NCBI RefSeq assembly: GCF_040801785.1
Contig: NZ_CP161805.1
Location: 3,782,001-3,846,000, forward strand
Origin: Sulfitobacter sp. LCG007
Lineage (GTDB): Bacteria > Pseudomonadota > Alphaproteobacteria > Rhodobacterales > Rhodobacteraceae
DNA length: 64,000 bases
Reading direction: 5' to 3'
Position numbers and translations under genes: made by a program. Shown one piece after another: positions 62,916-64,000 of this stretch (positions are counted from its first letter, which is position 1; every line of letters starts with the position of its first letter). The notes below the pieces were generated by a model. That model was not told the DNA's origin, searched no databases, and saw only the letters and a program-made list of their open reading frames with translations.

Positions 62916-63905
62916 TCAGCCCGCCTTTCCGGCCGCCTGGGCCAGCAGCGTCGCATACTGCTCGAGGACGTAGCGTATCCCCAGTGGCGTGGGGTGTGCG
63001 GCGGTGCCGAGCGGGTCGTTGCGAAGCACGACGACCGACCCGCGCGCGATGGCCGGCATCCGCCGCGTCAGCACATAGCTTCCCAGCCGGTCCACAAGCG
63101 ACGCGGTGCCATAGGTGATCACGATGTCCACGTCGTCGAGCAGATCGATCTGCTCGGCACTGACCTCACCCGCGAAGCGGCCGCCTTGCGACAACTCTTC
63201 CACGATGCGGGGCGAGCGGAGCCCGAGATCGTGCAGGAATGACACACGCGTGTCGTTGTCGGTGTAGAACGGCACACGGCTGAGGTTCGTCGGGTCCAGA
63301 TGCGTGACGAACATGGCGCGCTTGCCTGAAAGCTCCGGATGGCGGGCCGCCACCTCCGCGATCTGTGTCTCGAGGCGCGCCACCAGTGCGTCGCCCTCGG
63401 GGGCCATGCCCATCCCGGCGCTGTTGAGCCGGATGTTGTCGCGCCAGCCCGTGGTCCAGGGAAGATGCGGATAGGCGACGGTCGGGGCGATCTGGCTGAG
63501 GATGTCGTAATCCCCCTGCGAGAGTCCCGAATGCGCGGCGAGGATGACATCGGGCCGTGTGCCCGCCACCGCCTCGAAGTCGATGCCGTCGCCTTCGTCG
63601 AATAGCACCGGGCGCGGCCCGCCGAGGGCGTCAATCCGGGCACTTACCCATGGCAGCAGACCATCGCCGTCGTCGTCGCCGAAGTTTGCCGCCGCCATCC
63701 CGACCGGCATGACCCCGAGCGCGAGAGGCACCTCGTGGTTGGACCAGTTGACCGTCGCGATACGTTCCGGCCTGGCCGGAAGAACGGTGGTCCCCAGCGC
63801 ATGCTCGATCCGCATGGGGCCGTTGCCCTGCGCTCGAACGGATGGCGCCGCAAGCGCGCCGAGTGCAAGGGCGAGCGCGCGGCGGCGGGTCATTGAAAGG
63901 CGCAT
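62916..63905 (-). CDS. Iron-siderophore periplasmic binding protein, Tat-type signal
   Basis: A 329-residue class III solute-binding protein. The N-terminus has TRRRALALALGALAAPSVRAQ, a twin-arginine-like signal, followed by ERIATVNWSNHEVPLALG and GTRPDVILAAHSGLSQGDYDILSQIAP, as in FhuD/FepB-type proteins. It starts the five-gene uptake operon. No TonB receptor or evident Fur site lies in the remaining 95 bp of the window. Confidence 0.9.
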   Translation of the reverse strand: MRLSMTRRRALALALGALAAPSVRAQGNGPMRIEHALGTTVLPARPERIATVNWSNHEVPLALGVMPVGMAAANFGDDDGDGLLPWVSARIDALGGPRPVLFDEGDGIDFEAVAGTRPDVILAAHSGLSQGDYDILSQIAPTVAYPHLPWTTGWRDNIRLNSAGMGMAPEGDALVARLETQIAEVAARHPELSGKRAMFVTHLDPTNLSRVPFYTDNDTRVSFLHDLGLRSPRIVEELSQGGRFAGEVSAEQIDLLDDVDIVITYGTASLVDRLGSYVLTRRMPAIARGSVVVLRNDPLGTAAHPTPLGIRYVLEQYATLLAQAAGKAG

Positions 63906-64000
63906 GTCATCCCTTTCTGCCGGTGTTCAACCCTGCCCTATGCGGCCCGCCATGGCGCGGTCAACAGCGTCCGGGTGGTTGGCGCCAAGTTTTCCCGACA

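Noticed and set aside
63906-64000. Fur/RirA-type iron box before the siderophore operon
   Set aside because: No convincing dyad or consensus could be seen in the 95 bases left in the window.

Overview
The window is about 64 kb of GC-rich chromosome from an alphaproteobacterium, most likely a member of the Rhodobacteraceae (Roseobacter/Rhodobacter lineage). Three things point there: the MarR-type gene directly coupled to a response regulator (the petPR arrangement), the xseB-ispA-dxs operon, and glutamate synthase subunits separated by two GFA-family genes. Genes are densely packed and many overlap by 4 nt (ATGA, GTGA, TTGA or TGATG), so most belong to translationally coupled operons. The long antisense ORFs are by-products of high GC and are not annotated.

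Layout. 1-8.6 kb: an acyl-CoA ligase running off the left edge, a PAS hybrid histidine kinase/response regulator/GNAT trio, an M20-type amidohydrolase, ilvE, and petPR. 8.7-12.6 kb: xseB-ispA-dxs (start of the MEP isoprenoid pathway and farnesyl diphosphate synthesis) and a YeeZ-like epimerase. 12.8-21 kb: surface polysaccharide genes, comprising a YjbE-like small exported protein, YjbF lipoprotein, YjbH outer-membrane protein, WbpM/FlaA1-type 4,6-dehydratase, initiating sugar transferase, epimerase and GT4 glycosyltransferase. 21-26.5 kb: an acyl-CoA module (acyl-CoA dehydrogenase, NDP-forming acyl-CoA synthetase, carnitinyl-CoA-dehydratase-like crotonase) with DUF1810 and class II aldolase genes. 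26.6-31.5 kb: topoisomerase IB, an adenine deaminase/AMP nucleosidase operon, and HU. 31.5-44 kb: a membrane-anchored tyrosine phosphatase, a ClpP paralogue, a FOXRED2-like flavoprotein, a DMT exporter, a methyltransferase, periplasmic glutathione peroxidase facing msrBA, a solo HyuA-type protein, queG, GST, mtgA and an Fsr-like MFS exporter. 44-53 kb: gltD-GFA-GFA-gltB, uppP, and an NDUFA9-like SDR.

53.1-57.3 kb is the accessory region. A tRNA-Leu(CAG) gene has an imperfect copy of its 3' end 4.1 kb downstream, just past the end of cysG. Between these two putative att sites lies a decayed mosaic: an IS256-family remnant, an IS21 end with a truncated istB, a type I restriction hsdR fragment cut at both ends, a complete IS5-family element with a frameshifting transposase, and a small phage-type gene pair. 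57.4-63.9 kb: cysG, preceded by what reads as a leader-peptide transcription attenuator, then a siderophore uptake operon (binding protein, two permeases, ATPase, DUF2218-SIP flavoprotein).

The observations I rate most worth following are the cysG leader/terminator, the tRNA-Leu island with both att sites, the dispersed TTCCTTTG repeat, and the three-enzyme CoA-ester module whose dehydrogenase carries Asp at the usual catalytic Glu position. Nothing here is an obviously complete novel defence or mobile system; the restriction fragment is clearly broken.
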